Notes under the pieces: model-generated | Seen by the model: the letters and a program-made list of their open reading frames with translations, nothing else | What the model was told of the DNA's origin: nothing | Databases searched by the model: none | Source: JBBRHH01 sp963788015 | GTDB taxonomy: Bacteria; Planctomycetota; Phycisphaerae; Tepidisphaerales; Tepidisphaeraceae | Direction of reading: 5' to 3' | DNA: 64,000 nt | NCBI GenBank assembly: GCA_963788015.1 | Contig: CAWBEY010000010.1 | Span: forward strand, 248,001 to 312,000 | Made by a program: the position numbers and the translations under genes | Shown: positions 51,337-61,086 of the stretch, piece after piece | Layout: every line of letters starts with the position of its first letter | How positions within the stretch are numbered: the stretch's first letter is position 1

Positions 51337-53205
51337 AATGTGAAAGCGCGCGACCAGATTGGCGACTCCGGCTCATGCATGAACGCGCTCCACAGCGAAT
51401 CTACGCCCGGCGCATCCACAATGTTGCTCCCCTTCAAAAATGCCAGCCCTTCCTGACAAATCTCCCGCAACGAGCCGCGCATCCACCGCCGAATTGGCAG
51501 CACAAAACCCCGCTTTCTCTGGTTCAGCAACTCCGGCCGCAGGTCGTGGGCAAACGCTTCCCTCAACAGATGTTTCGCGGGCCTGCCCGCTGGCAACACC
51601 ACGTCCCCCGGCAAATCGTACATCAGCTCCAGCATCCGCTGATCCAGCATCGGCACGCGAATCTCCAGCCCATGCGCCATTCCATTGGTATCGCTGTCAC
51701 GCAGCAGCACGTTCCCCATGTAATATCGTGACTCCAGCCGCGACACCCCGGCCACCACATCCATCGGATCCATCGCAAATCCGTTGATCGCCTCCGCTGG
51801 CATAAAACAGTCCAGCAACCCAAGGTCACCGCAGCGAATCCCCAGCCGATTGAGCTGAAGATTCGACATCACGCGCCGCCTCTGAAAATACAGGCTCAGC
51901 ACCGTCCCCTCCCCGCCCAGGATGTCCCCCATCTTCTGCTTCACCGACTCTGACGCGTTGGCCGTCGCCATCCGCCCCACCATCAGGCGCACCCGCCGCG
52001 GCAGCCAGCGCATCGCCCGCACAAGCCTGTGCAATCGCGGCACGTCCATGAACGATGGATATCCCCCGAACAGCTCATCTCCACCCACGCCAGAAAGCGC
52101 GACGCGAATCCCTTGTGCCCGCACCGCCTTCGCGATCACATAAACATTCAACCCATCAAATGAAGGCTGATCCAGCGTTTCCAGCCACTGCGTCGCGGCC
52201 GCCTCCGCCTCAGGCGCCGGTGATGTTGATCTCCGTGTGCTTCAATCCGTACAGCCGCGCCGTCTCCCGCGCCAAGTCCAACTCGCTTAAATCCGGCTCG
52301 TCGGCGAATCCCACCGTAAAGCTTCGAAGGTCGGATGAATGGCGTGCCGCGATGGCGCTGATGGCCGAGCTATCCAGCCCGCTGGAAAGCATCACCCCCA
52401 CCGGCACATCGCTCACCAGATGGTCCTGGACCGCGCTGGTAAGCGTCTCCCGCACCGCAATCGCCGCCCCGCCTTGGGTTGCATCGCCGTTGCTACTCCC
52501 CGCCCCGGCCGCCGGGAAATCCCAAAACCGAAAGTCTTTCGACTCGGCCTCGCTCCCGCTCGATTCAAAATACCGGTAGCTGCCCGGCGGGATACACGAA
52601 ATTCCCTTGAAAATAGTATTAGGCTCCTGCACCGCCCCAAAAGCCAGGAACGTCGCCACCGCCTGCATGTTCAATTCCCGCCCGCTCAGCCCCGACATCA
52701 GGATCGCCCGCACTTCGCTGGCGAATAGGATCGCGCCGCCCGTCTTGCAGACATACAGCGGCTTGATCCCCATCGGGTCGCGCGCAACCAGCAACCGCCT
52801 CCGACCAGCCTCGTAAAACAGAATCGCATACATGCCCTGAAGCCGCTTGAGAAAATTCGCCCCCCAGCGGCTCAAGCCGTGCAGAAACACTTCCGTATCG
52901 CTATGGCCAACAAATCGCTCCCCAAGCGATTCCAATTCCTTGCGCAGCCCCACATAGTTGTAAATCTCACCATTGAAGACCAATTGATCTCCGGTGTCGG
53001 GATGCACCATCGGCTGATGCCCGCAACTGGAAAGATCAAGAATCGACAGCCGGCGATGACCCAGCCCCAGCACCCGGTCGCCAAAAGGAAGGATAACCTG
53101 CCCCCCATCGTCAGGCCCGCGGTGAATCTGGGCCGCCACCATCGGCGGCAGGGCGTCTGCCACCAGATCACGGTCCCGCGCAATCACGCCGGCGATCCCA
53201 CACAT
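51294..53205 (-). CDS. asnB: Asparagine synthetase (glutamine-hydrolysing), one frame break
   Basis: MCGIAGVIARDR gives the exposed Cys2 nucleophile; RGPDDGG, FNGEIYNYVGLRKEL and MYAILFYEAGRRRLLVARD define the glutaminase domain. The synthetase domain has MLSSGLDSSAISAIAARHSS and, past a break near 52205, ALSGVGGDELFGGYPSF. Rejoined length ~637. In polysaccharide clusters AsnB-like enzymes often amidate uronic acids, so a dedicated rather than general role is possible. It precedes its Cys-less paralog. Confidence 0.88.
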
Positions 53206-53351
53206 GCGTCACTTACCTGCGCGGTGTCAAATCAATGGTGCAAAATCTGAAGTGCTCAAAGACGCCTGCCTCGTCCAAACAGCACGCGCGACTGCTCGAC
53301 GGTTCCTTCCCTTTTAGGAATCATCAACAATAGCACCCGCCGCCAGCGCCA

Positions 53352-54542
53352 TCAAGCATCCCCAAATTCACCCCTTCGCGCCGTCATCGCCTCATAATGC
53401 TCGGCCCATCGCTTTGCGATCTGGTCCCAGTCGTATTTCTCCCACACGAATGCCCGCGCCTTTTCCCGCACCCCCTCCCGAAAGCGCCTTGTCCCCCATC
53501 CACCGCGCCATCGCACCAGCCAATGCGCCTACCTCCAACGGCACGGCTGAGCCCAGGCCCGCCGCCACAATCTCTGGGTAAATATTCACATGTTCCGACA
53601 CCACAACCGGCAACCCCGCCGCCAGCGCCTCGATCACCGCGATCCCAAAGTTCTCCTGATGACTCGGCAGCACAAACAAATCCGCGTCTGCCAGCGCCGC
53701 GATCCGCTGCTGGCCGTACAGCATCCCCGTAAAAACCGTCCGCTGCGTCAGCCCATGCTCCTCCACCATCCGCTCAACCTGTGCCCTGTAATGGTCCGCG
53801 TCAGGCCCCGCAATCACCAGCATCGCCTCGCCAAGATTGGCCCTGGCAAATGCCGGTATTAAATATTCCAGCCCCTTCTTCGGATGCAGGCGGCTCAGAA
53901 AAATAACCATGGGCCGATCGCCCAGCGCCGGGTGCAGCGCCCGAAACGTCCCGGCGCGGGCAGTTGGGCGAATTCCCGAAGATCCACCCCAATCGGCTCC
54001 ACCAGCGCCGGCGGCTTTAATTCCAGCGGCCCGGCCTCAATTTTCTCCCGAATCCCCGTGTAATTAATCGCCGCGGCGCCATCGAGCACTCCTCGCAGGC
54101 GCAACCAAAGGTAAATCCGCTTCTTCCAGGACTTCTGCCGCAGACTCCACGGCTCCAGCATCCCGCACGGCCGAACGATGTATGGGATCCCCAGCTTCCG
54201 CGCCGTTCGCGCTGCGTGGTAAAGAATGTCCTCCCACAGCGCGTGAATGTGAACCACGTCCGCCTGCTCCACCATCCGCTGAATAAACGGCCGCGTCTTG
54301 CGATGCCACCCAAATCCCCCGGCCACCGGCCCCAGAACCTGAACGGTCACTTTCTCACGCCGAAGTCGATCCACCATGTAAAGCTCATCACTCCCCTCAA
54401 AAGTAGAAGCAATCGCCGTCTGCAACCCCGCCCGAGCCTGCGCCTCCGCCAATCCAAACAGCGCGATAATCGGCCCACCACGCTTGGGATCAAGCTTCGA
54501 TGCAACATGCAGCACGCGCAGCGGCCGCTCCCACCCCATCAT
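53352..54542 (-). CDS. GT4-family glycosyltransferase (A), two frame breaks
   Basis: Starts near MGWERPLRVLHVASKLDPKR (ATG 54542 or 54539). Breaks near 53950 (a lost T, cgTTTcgg, restores RFRALHPALGDRP before MVIFLSRLHPKKGLEYLI) and near 53475 (an extra T, after which REGVREKARAFVWEKY and EHYEAMTARRGEFGDA end the protein at 53352). The donor-site motif is HQENFGIAVIEALAAGLPVV. ~396 residues. Its start is reached in the same frame as the end of the upstream GT gene, an artefact of an indel. Confidence 0.82.
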
Positions 54543-55710
54543 CCCCGCCCCGTTGCCCGCGCCAGCCACCGCATATGCTTCGATAGTCTGCTGCGCCACC
54601 CGCTCCCACGTAAATCGGGAGTGAACCAGCGCCCGCGCCGCATTGCCCATCGCCTCCCTAGTTTCCGGCCTACCGCAGATGCTCGCCAGGGCCTGACCAA
54701 TCAACGCTGCATCAGGCGGCGCCACGATTCCTGCGCCTCTTCCGCCACATCCGGAAAATTACACGCCTCGGAAATCACCACCGGCAGCCCGGCCGCCAGC
54801 GCTTCCAGAATTGCCAGGCTAAAACCCTCCTGACGGCTGGGAAGGCAAAAGCAAACGCCCCCGCCAAAGCTGCCCGCTTCTCCGGACCATACTGTGGTCC
54901 AACAAAATGCACCCGCCTCTCCAGACCCAGACGCCTCACCTGCTCCATCGCACCCGCCTGCGCACCGTTGTCCGGCCCCGCAATCACCAATCGCACCTCC
55001 GGGCAGGTCTTGCCCACCTCCGCTATCGCGTCAATCAGATAATCCAAACCCTTCTTGGGATGAAGCCGCCCAAGAAAAAGGATGTACGCCTTGCCCTCCA
55101 GCTCCGGATGCAATTTGTGAAAATCGTCCTTCGCCGGCCATTCGTTCTCGCCAAGCGACACTCCATTGGGAATCACCACCCGCGCCGCCACCAGCCCCAG
55201 CGGCCGAATCCGCTCTTCCTCAACCCCATTGGCAATGTGCAGCCCGGCCGAATGATCCAGCATCCGCCTATACGCCACCCACAACGCAAAAAACTTCTTC
55301 AACCGCTTCTGCGACAGCGCCCACTCATCCAGCATCCCATTCACAAGCACAAAATAAGGCCGCCTCAATTGCCGCGCGATCTTCGCCGCCGCCAGAAGCA
55401 ATGGTTCCCAAACCCCATGCAAATGCACCACATCCACCTGCGCCACCAGCCCCCGAAGCGTCTGGCGTGCCCCGTACGCCGTGAGCCTGTCCAGTATCCC
55501 AATCTGCTGAAGTTGATGCATCTGCACCAATTTCCCATGCGGCACGGCCGCAAACTCCTCAGCCATCCGCTCCGTGTCCCGACCGTTGCTGTACGAAAGC
55601 GTATGAACCTCATGCCCCAGCCCCGCCTGCGCCGCAGCCAGGTGAAATGAAATCAACGGCGGCCCCCCGCCAACCGGATCCATCGACTGAATAACGTGAA
55701 GTATCTTCAT
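54538..55710 (-). CDS. GT4-family glycosyltransferase (B), about three frame breaks
   Basis: ATG 55710 starts MKILHVIQSMDPVGGGPPLI. AYILFLGRLHPKKGLDYLID is the donor domain. Near 54835 the frame changes to give PSRQEGFSLAILEALAAGLP, VVISEACNFPDV; near 54735 it changes again to VAPPDAALIGQALASICG. In this last frame there is no stop before gene A, so a further indel near 54545-54560 (in a G-rich run, just before ATGATG) is inferred, with the stop as TGA overlapping ATG 54542. ~390 residues. Close paralog of A. Confidence 0.78.
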
Positions 55711-55732
55711 GAATCGCGCAAGATCATAACAC

Positions 55733-56572
55733 TCAGGCAGAGCGGGGCATGCAAAGTACATTTCCGGTCAGCTCCGCCGCGGCCATGGATTTGCCCGGCT
55801 GGCCGTCTTTATCGAGTTTAAAAAGAGCATATCCAACCGATTCAACAACTGCACACAGTTGCGTCGTCGAAGCCCCCATTGCTTCGAGATTCACCGCTTC
55901 GGCTTCAATCAAAATGCGATCGACTCGTCGCTCTCGTAGCATCCGGGATAACCCACGCAACACAAGAGGTTCCGCCCCTTCCACATCAATCTTCATGAAG
56001 TGAATGTGCTCGACGCCGTGTGCTGCACAGTAACTGTCAAGCACAACGCCCTGCACCTCCACTACCTTGGCCGACGCAAATCGCTCACATGCCGGCGCCC
56101 CCTCGCCACGGGGCGCCAGGCGGCTCAGCAGGAATGCATTGGGCGGCTCCTCGAATCGCAGCCGGCCCTCGACTTCAGCCGCAGCCGAGTTTTCGCACGT
56201 GACGTTGCTCGCGCCATTGGCTTCAACGTTTTGCACTAGCATCTCGAATGTAAAAGGCGCAGGCTCGAACGCGTAAATACGGGCCGCGGGATTATGTTTT
56301 GCCATCATCGTGCTCCATATTCCCACGTTCGCCCCGACATCAAAAAGCACCGCCCCAGGCTGCGCAGCACAATGCCGAAGCAGGTTCACTTCCGCTTCGG
56401 AGGGCATAACGTAATCAAGATTGGCAAACTCCGTGAAAGTGCGTGTGGAAACCCACGCCCCAAAAGGCAAACGAGCTTTAGGCGAACGCCCGACGAGCCC
56501 GGGAAGCTTGAACTTCAAATAGCTGCGCAACAGTCGCGGATTCCCGGCCAGCGACAGAGCGTTGGTCCACAT
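55733..56572 (-). CDS. FkbM-family methyltransferase
   Basis: DVGANVGIWSTMMAKH is the SAM-binding loop and FMKIDVEGAEPLVLRG the second FkbM element; ILIEAEAVNLEAMG and YALFKLDKDG complete the fold. ~279 residues from ATG 56572, which has AGGTGG upstream; a TTG at 56617 immediately after the previous stop would add 15 residues. These enzymes O-methylate sugars or other hydroxyls; in a glycosyltransferase cluster a glycan-methylating role is likely. Confidence 0.85.
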   Translation of the reverse strand: MWTNALSLAGNPRLLRSYLKFKLPGLVGRSPKARLPFGAWVSTRTFTEFANLDYVMPSEAEVNLLRHCAAQPGAVLFDVGANVGIWSTMMAKHNPAARIYAFEPAPFTFEMLVQNVEANGASNVTCENSAAAEVEGRLRFEEPPNAFLLSRLAPRGEGAPACERFASAKVVEVQGVVLDSYCAAHGVEHIHFMKIDVEGAEPLVLRGLSRMLRERRVDRILIEAEAVNLEAMGASTTQLCAVVESVGYALFKLDKDGQPGKSMAAAELTGNVLCMPRSA

Positions 56573-56617
56573 GTTCGCCACCTGCACCTCCAGATCGACA
56601 CCGTCACCGCTCGCCAA

Positions 56618-57802
56618 TTAGTTTCCAATCGCCTCATATAGCCGCCTGCGCAGTGCCACTAAATCAAACTCCCCGCGCACCGCCGCCTGGGCCCGGGCCG
56701 GATCATAACACACCCGTCCCTGCACGTAATCGCGCAGCAGCGCACACACCGCCTCCGGCGTCGCAACCGACAGGCGCGGCTGCAGGTCCCACCGCCTGGC
56801 ACACTGAAAAACCGCCGACCGCTCAGGGGCATGAAAGAAAACCGGCCGCCCCGACGCCAGATATTCCGGCAGCTTCGTAGGCAGCGACAACTCCGCAATC
56901 CGCTGCACCCGCTCCTCAAACGCCAGCGGCAGATAAAGCAGGTCAGCGCTGCGCATCATCTCAAGACATTCCGCATGGGTCGAACGCTCCATCCATTTCA
57001 CGCAACCCGTCTGCTCGAGCCGGTGACGATATTCCCAATCCACGATTCCTTGGATCCGCAGCTCCGCCTGCTCAGCGGCGTCCTGATTGTACAACTGCAA
57101 ACCCCGCGCAAATGCCGTCACGGCATCATGCCGAAAAACGTTCACGTCTCCCGCCAGAAATATCTTCCGCAGCTTCGGCTGCAGCCCCTCCATGGCCACA
57201 CCAGCCATGCCCGCAACGTCGACGCCATTGTGCATCACCAGCCAGTCCCCCCCAAACTCAATCCTATACCGCCCGGCCATCTCCCCCGACACCGCCAGCC
57301 GCACCGCCGCAAGCTCAATCATCTCTCCGAGCAGCCTTCGCCGCGACTGTGTGTAAGGCAGCCCGTAGGAAAGGTGATGCCCTTCCCAATCGTCCATCAC
57401 AAAGAAAATCAGCTTCAACCCCGCAACCACCTTGTGTACGTGCAGCGCAATGCGCAGCGTCCATGGATTCACGGGACTGCACATCAGAGCGTCGATTCGC
57501 TCCCGCCGGATCAACTCGATCAGCCTGTTGGCCTCCCTTCCCTCCGCCGCCCACTGGTGCAACTTCAACATCGGCCAGTACAACAAATGCAGCCGCCCCC
57601 TCACCGGCCACCACTTTGGACGCGCTGGAAGGGAAAACGGTATGGCCGTACCCAACCGCCGCTCCGGTGGCGCCGGCGCGGTCGCCGGATGTGCATCCCA
57701 CAGCAACTCCCCCGGATACTCCTGCAACAGACTGAACAAGGTTTGGCCAAACCCACTCGGGTAGCCGATGGCATACTCGTTCAACACCAGCAACCGCTTC
57801 AA
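56618..57802 (-). CDS. Glycosyltransferase-like protein (GT-B fold)
   Basis: 394 residues from TTG 57802, which has GGAGAAGG upstream and overlaps the GT2 stop (TTGA); an ATG at 57847 would overlap more deeply. KRLLVLNEYAIGYPSGFGQT opens the protein; IFFVMDDWEGHHLSYGLPY, MHNGVDVAGM, and late SLPTKLPEYLASGRPVFFHA match glycosyltransferases of GT4-like fold. It lacks the usual E-x7-E pair in clear form. Part of the minus-strand cluster. Confidence 0.78.
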   Translation of the reverse strand: MKRLLVLNEYAIGYPSGFGQTLFSLLQEYPGELLWDAHPATAPAPPERRLGTAIPFSLPARPKWWPVRGRLHLLYWPMLKLHQWAAEGREANRLIELIRRERIDALMCSPVNPWTLRIALHVHKVVAGLKLIFFVMDDWEGHHLSYGLPYTQSRRRLLGEMIELAAVRLAVSGEMAGRYRIEFGGDWLVMHNGVDVAGMAGVAMEGLQPKLRKIFLAGDVNVFRHDAVTAFARGLQLYNQDAAEQAELRIQGIVDWEYRHRLEQTGCVKWMERSTHAECLEMMRSADLLYLPLAFEERVQRIAELSLPTKLPEYLASGRPVFFHAPERSAVFQCARRWDLQPRLSVATPEAVCALLRDYVQGRVCYDPARAQAAVRGEFDLVALRRRLYEAIGN

Positions 57803-58803
57803 TGCGCCTTCTCCCGCCGGCCGATCCGCTCTTGCGCCAAGCCGCATGTATTCTCAGGCGGCGTCCACCACACGCACGACCACATGCCTTGAAGACGGCC
57901 CCACCACGCCGGCAGGAAACGCGGCCTGATCGACTTCCGTAGCGACAGGACTTCCGAAATCCCCTGAAACACCACCCACCCAAAAACCTCCAACAGCGCG
58001 CTAAACTTCCCGCGCCCCATCGCCCGACGAAGTATCGCGTAACGTGATCGCATCGACTGATATTGCTCGTGCGCCAGCTTCTCGCGTCCCCCACCAGCTT
58101 GAAAATGATGAATCCGCGCCGATGGAACAAACATCACCTTCCATCCGCGGCTCAGTCGATACCCCAGATCCATATCTTCGCCTGGCGAGCTTCCGGCAAA
58201 ATATGGAGCAAACCCCCCCACCCGGTCAAACGATTCGCGCCGAATGGCAGCACATCCCCCACTTAGCCACTCCACCGGCGTCACTTCAAGAGGAATACTG
58301 GCAAACCCCGTCTGAATCGCCGGACCGATCAGGCGCCCCGCCATCTTATCCGGCCTCACCCGGTAAAAGAGCCGTATATACAATCGAAAACTTGGCGGCG
58401 GCTCAAATAGAAACTGATTCGTGATGTGCCCCGTCGTCGCCGCAACTCCTGCATCTCCGAGCATTGGCCTCATCATCTCCTCGACCCATTCCGGCTCGAA
58501 CTCAACGTCGTCATCCAGGAAAAGCAACCAATCCCCCCGCGCCTGCGCCACCCCAAAATTCCGCTGCGCCGCCGCGTTTCTCTCGCCGTATCGGTGATAC
58601 ACCACCTGCATTCCCGCCGTCGCCCACCGCGGGTCCCTCACAACTTCCTCCGTCTCAAAATCAGCCCCTGCATGCACGATGATCACCTCCTGCACCCCCA
58701 TTGTTTGGCCTGCCAGCGAAGCAAGGCATCTCGTCAAATATTCTGCCCTGCCCACCGTTGGAATCACCGCCGAAATGAGGGGAGCATCTATTGTGGTGGT
58801 CAT
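57799..58803 (-). CDS. GT2-family glycosyltransferase
   Basis: ATG 58803: MTTTIDAPLISAVIPTVGRA. The GT-A features are ISAVIPTVGRAEYLTRCLAS, LLFLDDDVEFEPEWVEEM (DxD metal site) and GEDMDLGYRLSRGWK. The C-terminal segments (SLLEVFGWVVFQGI-like ALLEVFGWVVFQGISEVL) are hydrophobic and may associate with membrane. First gene of the second polysaccharide cluster in transcription order. 334 residues, unbroken. Confidence 0.88.
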   Translation of the reverse strand: MTTTIDAPLISAVIPTVGRAEYLTRCLASLAGQTMGVQEVIIVHAGADFETEEVVRDPRWATAGMQVVYHRYGERNAAAQRNFGVAQARGDWLLFLDDDVEFEPEWVEEMMRPMLGDAGVAATTGHITNQFLFEPPPSFRLYIRLFYRVRPDKMAGRLIGPAIQTGFASIPLEVTPVEWLSGGCAAIRRESFDRVGGFAPYFAGSSPGEDMDLGYRLSRGWKVMFVPSARIHHFQAGGGREKLAHEQYQSMRSRYAILRRAMGRGKFSALLEVFGWVVFQGISEVLSLRKSIRPRFLPAWWGRLQGMWSCVWWTPPENTCGLAQERIGRREKAH

Positions 58804-58910
58804 CAAGCAGCCCAATGCACGGACATCTCTTGCCGACGAGTTTACTGGATGAAATATATCCCCTGAACCCCCCACTGACCAGCAACTATCACTATCTCCC
58901 GGATCGTTTG

Positions 58911-61040
58911 ATGGTATGGTCTTCGCGAATGGCTGGCATGAGCGTTCGCAACTGGCCTTTGGTGACGATCATCGTGATCGCATCGCTCCCATGCTTGGTG
59001 GCGGCAGTGCCCGATGCGCACGACGACCTGATATACGATGTGCCGCGCCTAAACGATGTTGCCATAGACGCCCGAAGCGACGACTGGGGCGAAGGCGGGC
59101 TCCTGGTCAACGTGCTTGGCAACGGCAATCCCGATCGCCCAATTCGTTCAAGCCTGGATGCAAAATTTCGTCTCGCCTGGGACCAACGCGGCCTACTGGT
59201 CCTTGTCGATGTTCACGATCCGCAGCCGGCCGAGGCTCGGCTGGAATCTGAGCTCTACAAGGGCAGCAGCGTCGAACTCTTCATGTCACCTTCTGCCGGC
59301 TCCCCCGATATCACCCAGTTCATCATCAGCCCCGGAATCGACTCCTCCCACGACCGCTCGCGCATTCACCCCCACGATCATCGAATCTCCAAATCTCTGA
59401 AAAGTCACGACATCACCTGCATCGCCCAGCGCTCCAAGTCCGCCCACGGCTATCTCCTCGAAGTCCTCCTGCCCTGGGAAAACCTCGACATCAAGCCACA
59501 GCCCAACCGCGAGCTCGCCTTTCAGCTCTACGTCAATGGCCCACCCAACACCGGCGGCCCACTCGTCTGGTATCCCTCTGCTCAATCCTGGAACGACAGC
59601 CAGAAAATGCACCGCATCCGCCTGTCCGAAAAACCCAGCCCCCCCATCAATCTCGCCGTCACCGCCGGCTATCACCACTTCCGCCATGCCGTCGTCGAAG
59701 TCCGCTCCACCACCACCCTCGCCACATCAACCCTCCAACTCCGCGATGGCGACAAACTCCTCACCACTTCACCGCCCACCAGCACCGACGACAATCACGT
59801 CGCCCGCCTCTCATTCCCCATCCCACCCCTGGGCCACCCCTACCGCCAACTCGCCCTCTTCTCCAACAACAAACTCCTCGGCCAAGTCTCACTCCCTTCC
59901 CTCGACGAGCAGCGCATGCAAACCTTTGAACAACTTCCCTTCGTCTTCAATCCCGCTGTCTTCAGTCAAAAGGCATTCCCACAAGGCCAGTTCGCGGATC
60001 CTTCCCTCGTCGAAGATTTGATCGGCCCGCACACCCTCAAAACAACCTACTACAACGCCGCCCACGAACTCGTCACCACCGCCGACGCCCCCGGCCGCTA
60101 TGGCGCAATCATGGAGATTACGACCGAAGCAGGCCAAACCTTCAAACGCTTCGCCACCCTTTTCCGCCAGCCCGAAATAGCAAACTGGGACGAAATGCGC
60201 CTCAGCGTCAGCGCACAATTTCCCAAGGGCGCCGGCATCGATCCCGCCGTCCTTCAACAGCAATCCTTCACCCTCGCCAGCCACCTCAAGGACCGCTTCA
60301 CCGACTTCGGCTCCAACCCGCAGGCCGCCGTCGTCCTGGCCGCCCTCTACGAAACCAAACCGGGCGGCCACGCCCGCGCCGCCGTCCGCGACGCCATCTG
60401 GTGGCATGACCTCAAAAAGAAAACCGGCGACCTCCAACCCTACAAATATCTCACCTACCTGCCCGCCGATTACGATGCCGATGCGGCCAGACGTTGGCCC
60501 CTCATCCTCTTCCTGCACGGCAGTGGCCAGTGTGGCGCCAATCTTGACGCCGTCAAAGCCGCCGGCCTCCCCGCGCGCCTCGAACACGATCACTCCCTCC
60601 CGTTCATCGTCATCGCCCCGCAAAACCCCGCCGATGTCGATTGGAACCCCGCCGATCTCTCTGATGCTCTCGATCAAACGATCCAACGCCTCCGCGTTGA
60701 TGCCACGCGCATCTACCTCACCGGCCTCAGCCTCGGTGGCTACGGCACATGGATGATGGCCAGCCAATACTCTGCCCGCTTCGCCGCCGCCGTCCCCATC
60801 TGCGGCGCCTGGGACCCCACCGACGCACCGCTCCTCCAAGACATTCCAATCTGGGCCTTCCACGGCGCAAAAGACGACGTTGTCCCCCTTCGCGACGATC
60901 AGGACATGGTCGAGGCCGTCAAAAAAGTCGGCGGCAACATCCGCTTCACCATCGACCCCGCGGCCGCCCACGACTCGTGGACGGCCGCCTACGCCCGCGA
61001 TGATCTCTACACTTGGCTCCTCCAACACCAGCGTAAGTAA
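58911..61040 (+). CDS. Secreted alpha/beta-hydrolase esterase with N-terminal CBM9-like domain
   Basis: 709 residues from ATG 58911; nearby ATGs at 58929 and 58938 are possible. A signal-peptide-like segment (NWPLVTIIVIASLPCLVAA) is followed by a CBM9-like sandwich (RLAWDQRGLLVLVDVHDPQP, SSVELFMSP, FQLYVNGP). The C-terminal esterase has SLGG-type nucleophile GLSLGGYGTWM (Ser607), GAKDDVVP (Asp655 or 656) and AAHDSW (His687), a serine triad like that of predicted feruloyl/acetyl-xylan esterases. Unbroken. It is likely secreted to act on plant-type or microbial polysaccharide. Confidence 0.85.
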   Translation: MVWSSRMAGMSVRNWPLVTIIVIASLPCLVAAVPDAHDDLIYDVPRLNDVAIDARSDDWGEGGLLVNVLGNGNPDRPIRSSLDAKFRLAWDQRGLLVLVDVHDPQPAEARLESELYKGSSVELFMSPSAGSPDITQFIISPGIDSSHDRSRIHPHDHRISKSLKSHDITCIAQRSKSAHGYLLEVLLPWENLDIKPQPNRELAFQLYVNGPPNTGGPLVWYPSAQSWNDSQKMHRIRLSEKPSPPINLAVTAGYHHFRHAVVEVRSTTTLATSTLQLRDGDKLLTTSPPTSTDDNHVARLSFPIPPLGHPYRQLALFSNNKLLGQVSLPSLDEQRMQTFEQLPFVFNPAVFSQKAFPQGQFADPSLVEDLIGPHTLKTTYYNAAHELVTTADAPGRYGAIMEITTEAGQTFKRFATLFRQPEIANWDEMRLSVSAQFPKGAGIDPAVLQQQSFTLASHLKDRFTDFGSNPQAAVVLAALYETKPGGHARAAVRDAIWWHDLKKKTGDLQPYKYLTYLPADYDADAARRWPLILFLHGSGQCGANLDAVKAAGLPARLEHDHSLPFIVIAPQNPADVDWNPADLSDALDQTIQRLRVDATRIYLTGLSLGGYGTWMMASQYSARFAAAVPICGAWDPTDAPLLQDIPIWAFHGAKDDVVPLRDDQDMVEAVKKVGGNIRFTIDPAAAHDSWTAAYARDDLYTWLLQHQRK

Positions 61041-61086
61041 TCCGCGATCTTGACTTCCCGCAACGCCTCCTCTCTCTTTTCCTCCC

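Noticed and set aside
49558..53205. Lasso-peptide biosynthesis (AsnB-like cyclase)
   Set aside because: No precursor peptide, no B-type leader protease and no ABC exporter are near; polysaccharide genes surround the pair.
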